This document shows, piece after piece, positions 62,484-64,000 of a stretch of DNA of 64,000 bases. The DNA is taken from positions 124,001 through 188,000 of the forward strand of contig NZ_BOSH01000012.1 of assembly GCF_018403245.1 (NCBI RefSeq). The letters run 5' to 3'. The stretch is from Paenibacillus sp. J2TS4 (GTDB lineage: Bacteria; Bacillota; Bacilli; Paenibacillales; NBRC-103111). Each line of letters begins with the position of its first letter. Positions within the stretch are counted from its first letter, which is position 1. The notes under the pieces were generated by a model, which saw only the letters and a list, made by a program, of their open reading frames with translations, was not told the origin of the DNA and did not search any database. Made by a program: the position numbers and the translations under genes.

Positions 62484-62755
62484 AATGAAAGGATAAGTAC
62501 GCAGCCGCCGCCTATGATCAGAGAGCCGGGGAAGCTGAGAACCGGCATAGGAACGCTGTGGAAGATGATCCTGGAGAAATCGTCCTCGAGTAGGCGAGCC
62601 GTTTTAAGTGCTCGGACTATAAGGGGATGACGCTTTCCGGCGTTAACGGATTAGCCTTCATGGCTGCAGAGCCCCGTCTTCGCAAGAAACGGGGGAACCT
62701 GGGTGGTACCGCGTGAGCCAAGCTCTCGTCCCAAGACGGACGGGGGCTTTTTTTG
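62484..62755 (+). ncRNA. T-box leader of methionyl-tRNA synthetase
   Basis: Stem I begins near AGGATAAGTACGCAG and carries the AG-bulge CAGAGAGCCGG. An AUG at 62565-62567 (GAAGATGATC) is the likely methionine specifier. The T-box sequence GAACCTGGGTGGTACCGCG is at 62695-62713, followed by the terminator AGCTCTCGTCC/GGACGGGGGCT with TTTTTT (62720-62755). Uncharged tRNA-Met would stabilise the antiterminator and allow metG expression. Confidence 0.95.
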
Positions 62756-62786
62756 CATGGATATAGAAAAAGCAGGAGGGTATACA

Positions 62787-64000
62787 ATGGCAGATCAGAA
62801 CAAAACTTTTTACATTACGACACCGATTTATTATCCGAGTGATAAGCTTCATATCGGTCATGCTTATACAACGGTTGCGGGAGATGCGATGGCCCGATAT
62901 AAACGGCTTCGCGGCTTTGATGTGATGTATTTGACCGGAACCGACGAGCATGGGCAAAAAATTGAGACCAAGGCGAAGGAAAAAGGAGTAGCCCCGCAGC
63001 AATTTGTTGACGAGGTTGTGGCCGGCATCCAAGAGCTGTGGAAAAAACTCGATATTTCCTACGACGATTTTATTCGGACTACAGAAGAAAGGCATAAGGA
63101 GCCGGTTGGGCGAATTTTCAAGCAATTACTCGACCAAGGTGACATCTACCTGGGGGAATACGAGGGCTGGTATTGTACTCCTTGTGAATCGTTCATTCTG
63201 GAGCGGCAACTTGTGGATGGCAAATGTCCGGATTGCGGACGCCCGGTAGAGAAGGTGAAGGAGCATAACTATTTTTTCCGAATGAGCAAGTATGCCGACC
63301 GTCTTCTGAAGTACTATGAAGATAATCCGGATTTTATCCAGCCGGAATCGAGACGGAATGAGATGATCAATAATTTCATCAAGCCGGGTCTGGAGGATCT
63401 GGCGGTATCCCGCAGCACGTTCGATTGGGGAATCCGTATTCCCGGCGATCCGAAGCATGTGATCTATGTATGGATCGATGCCTTGTCCAATTATATTACC
63501 GCTCTTGGCTATCAATCGGATGACCAATCGAAATATGAACGGTACTGGCCAGCCGACGTTCATTTAGTAGGGAAGGAAATCGTTCGTTTCCATACGATTT
63601 ATTGGCCCATCATGCTGATGGCTCTCGATCTGCCCTTGCCTAAAAAAGTGTTTGCGCACGGGTGGCTGCTGATGAAGGATGGCAAAATGTCCAAATCGAA
63701 AGGGAACGTTGTCGATCCGGTTACGTTAATCGACCGTTACGGTCTGGATGCGCTGCGTTACTACTTGCTGCGCGAAGTTCCTTTCGGATCGGACGGAACC
63801 TTTACTCCGGAAAATTTTGTGGAAAGAATCAATTTTGATTTGGCCAACGATTTGGGGAATCTGTTGAATCGGACGGTAGCCATGATTGATAAATATTTCG
63901 GGGGCGAGATTCCGGCTTACGTTTCCGATGCAACTCCTTATGATGCGGAATTGCAGCAGACCGCACTTACGGCCGTAGCCAGGACGGAGGAAGCCATGGA
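62787..64000 (+). CDS. metG: Methionyl-tRNA synthetase (partial, cut by window end)
   Basis: The open frame runs from ATG 62787 (ten bases after GCAGGAGGG) to the window edge, 404 codons. It shows the HIGH-type motif LHIGHAYT, TGTDEHGQKIE, a zinc knuckle CTPCESF...CPDCGRP, and KMSKSKGNVVDP. It charges tRNA-Met. The C-terminal anticodon-binding part and tRNA-binding domain lie outside the window. Expression is under the T-box. Confidence 0.97.
   Translation, partial: MADQNKTFYITTPIYYPSDKLHIGHAYTTVAGDAMARYKRLRGFDVMYLTGTDEHGQKIETKAKEKGVAPQQFVDEVVAGIQELWKKLDISYDDFIRTTEERHKEPVGRIFKQLLDQGDIYLGEYEGWYCTPCESFILERQLVDGKCPDCGRPVEKVKEHNYFFRMSKYADRLLKYYEDNPDFIQPESRRNEMINNFIKPGLEDLAVSRSTFDWGIRIPGDPKHVIYVWIDALSNYITALGYQSDDQSKYERYWPADVHLVGKEIVRFHTIYWPIMLMALDLPLPKKVFAHGWLLMKDGKMSKSKGNVVDPVTLIDRYGLDALRYYLLREVPFGSDGTFTPENFVERINFDLANDLGNLLNRTVAMIDKYFGGEIPAYVSDATPYDAELQQTALTAVARTEEAM

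Overview
The window looks like the chromosome of a Gram-positive, spore-forming member of the Paenibacillaceae (Paenibacillus or a close relative). This is inferred from gene content: Lip/Lpl-type sugar ABC transporter genes beside a membrane-anchored AraC regulator, an SLH-domain lipoprotein, a tiny YjcZ-like membrane protein, a T-box in front of metG, a ZTP riboswitch in front of folD, and strong purine-rich Shine-Dalgarno sites. No rRNA, tRNA, CRISPR-cas locus, phage or complete insertion sequence is visible.

Layout. 1-1.1 kb: end of a nitrate/sulfonate/taurine-type ABC transporter. 1.2-2.1 kb: an ATP-dependent DNA ligase homologue that has lost its catalytic lysine. 2.2-6.2 kb: lutR-lutABC (L-lactate oxidation). 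6.3-11 kb: DJ-1/PfpI protein, small membrane protein, secreted EEP-family hydrolase, aldo/keto reductase, a 52-bp-period palindrome array and a GNAT protein. 11.2-13.5 kb: beta-propeller lipoprotein. 13.5-18.4 kb: a folate island (ZTP riboswitch, folD, fchA, and dfrA behind its own structured leader) with an orphan MraY-like gene and a 51-bp tandem repeat between. 18.5-21.9 kb: ROK kinase, nagA and an M23 lipoprotein on the minus strand. 22.2-24.9 kb: a two-component system with a TTAAGG-N5-TTAAGG site in front.

26-36 kb is a catabolic island: an N,N-dimethylformamidase-like protein, a TIM-barrel protein with a cysteine knuckle, an AraC regulator, an IclR regulator gene broken by a 431-bp IS200/IS605-derived element and a frameshift, then an M20 hydrolase, RidA, an SDR and a GH20 hexosaminidase. 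Two copies of a 19-nt motif sit before the two arms of the island and are the best candidate operator. 36-38 kb: small membrane protein, SGNH hydrolase and repeat-rich noncoding DNA. 38.3-45.8 kb: an SLH lipoprotein followed by a 2108-residue secreted protein with CARDB, PKD-like and Fn3-like repeats. 46-48.3 kb: lipoprotein and rhomboid protease. 48.4-55.5 kb: membrane AraC regulator, divergent LplB/LplC/solute-binding protein operon, and a Gfo/Idh/MocA dehydrogenase. 55.6-57.4 kb: murF and a small unknown gene. 57.6-61.9 kb: IclR regulator, IlvD/Edd-type sugar-acid dehydratase and a GSA-aminomutase-like enzyme. 62-64 kb: yidD and T-box-controlled metG, cut by the window edge.

The most unusual items are the lysine-less ligase, the two precisely phased palindromic repeat arrays (about 9.9 kb and 15.6 kb), the ORF-less IS605-type element with an omega-RNA-like end inside an IclR gene, the amide/amino-sugar catabolic island with its shared motif, and a 197-bp long inverted repeat between the SDR and GH20 genes. 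All calls come from reading the sequence; no database search was run.
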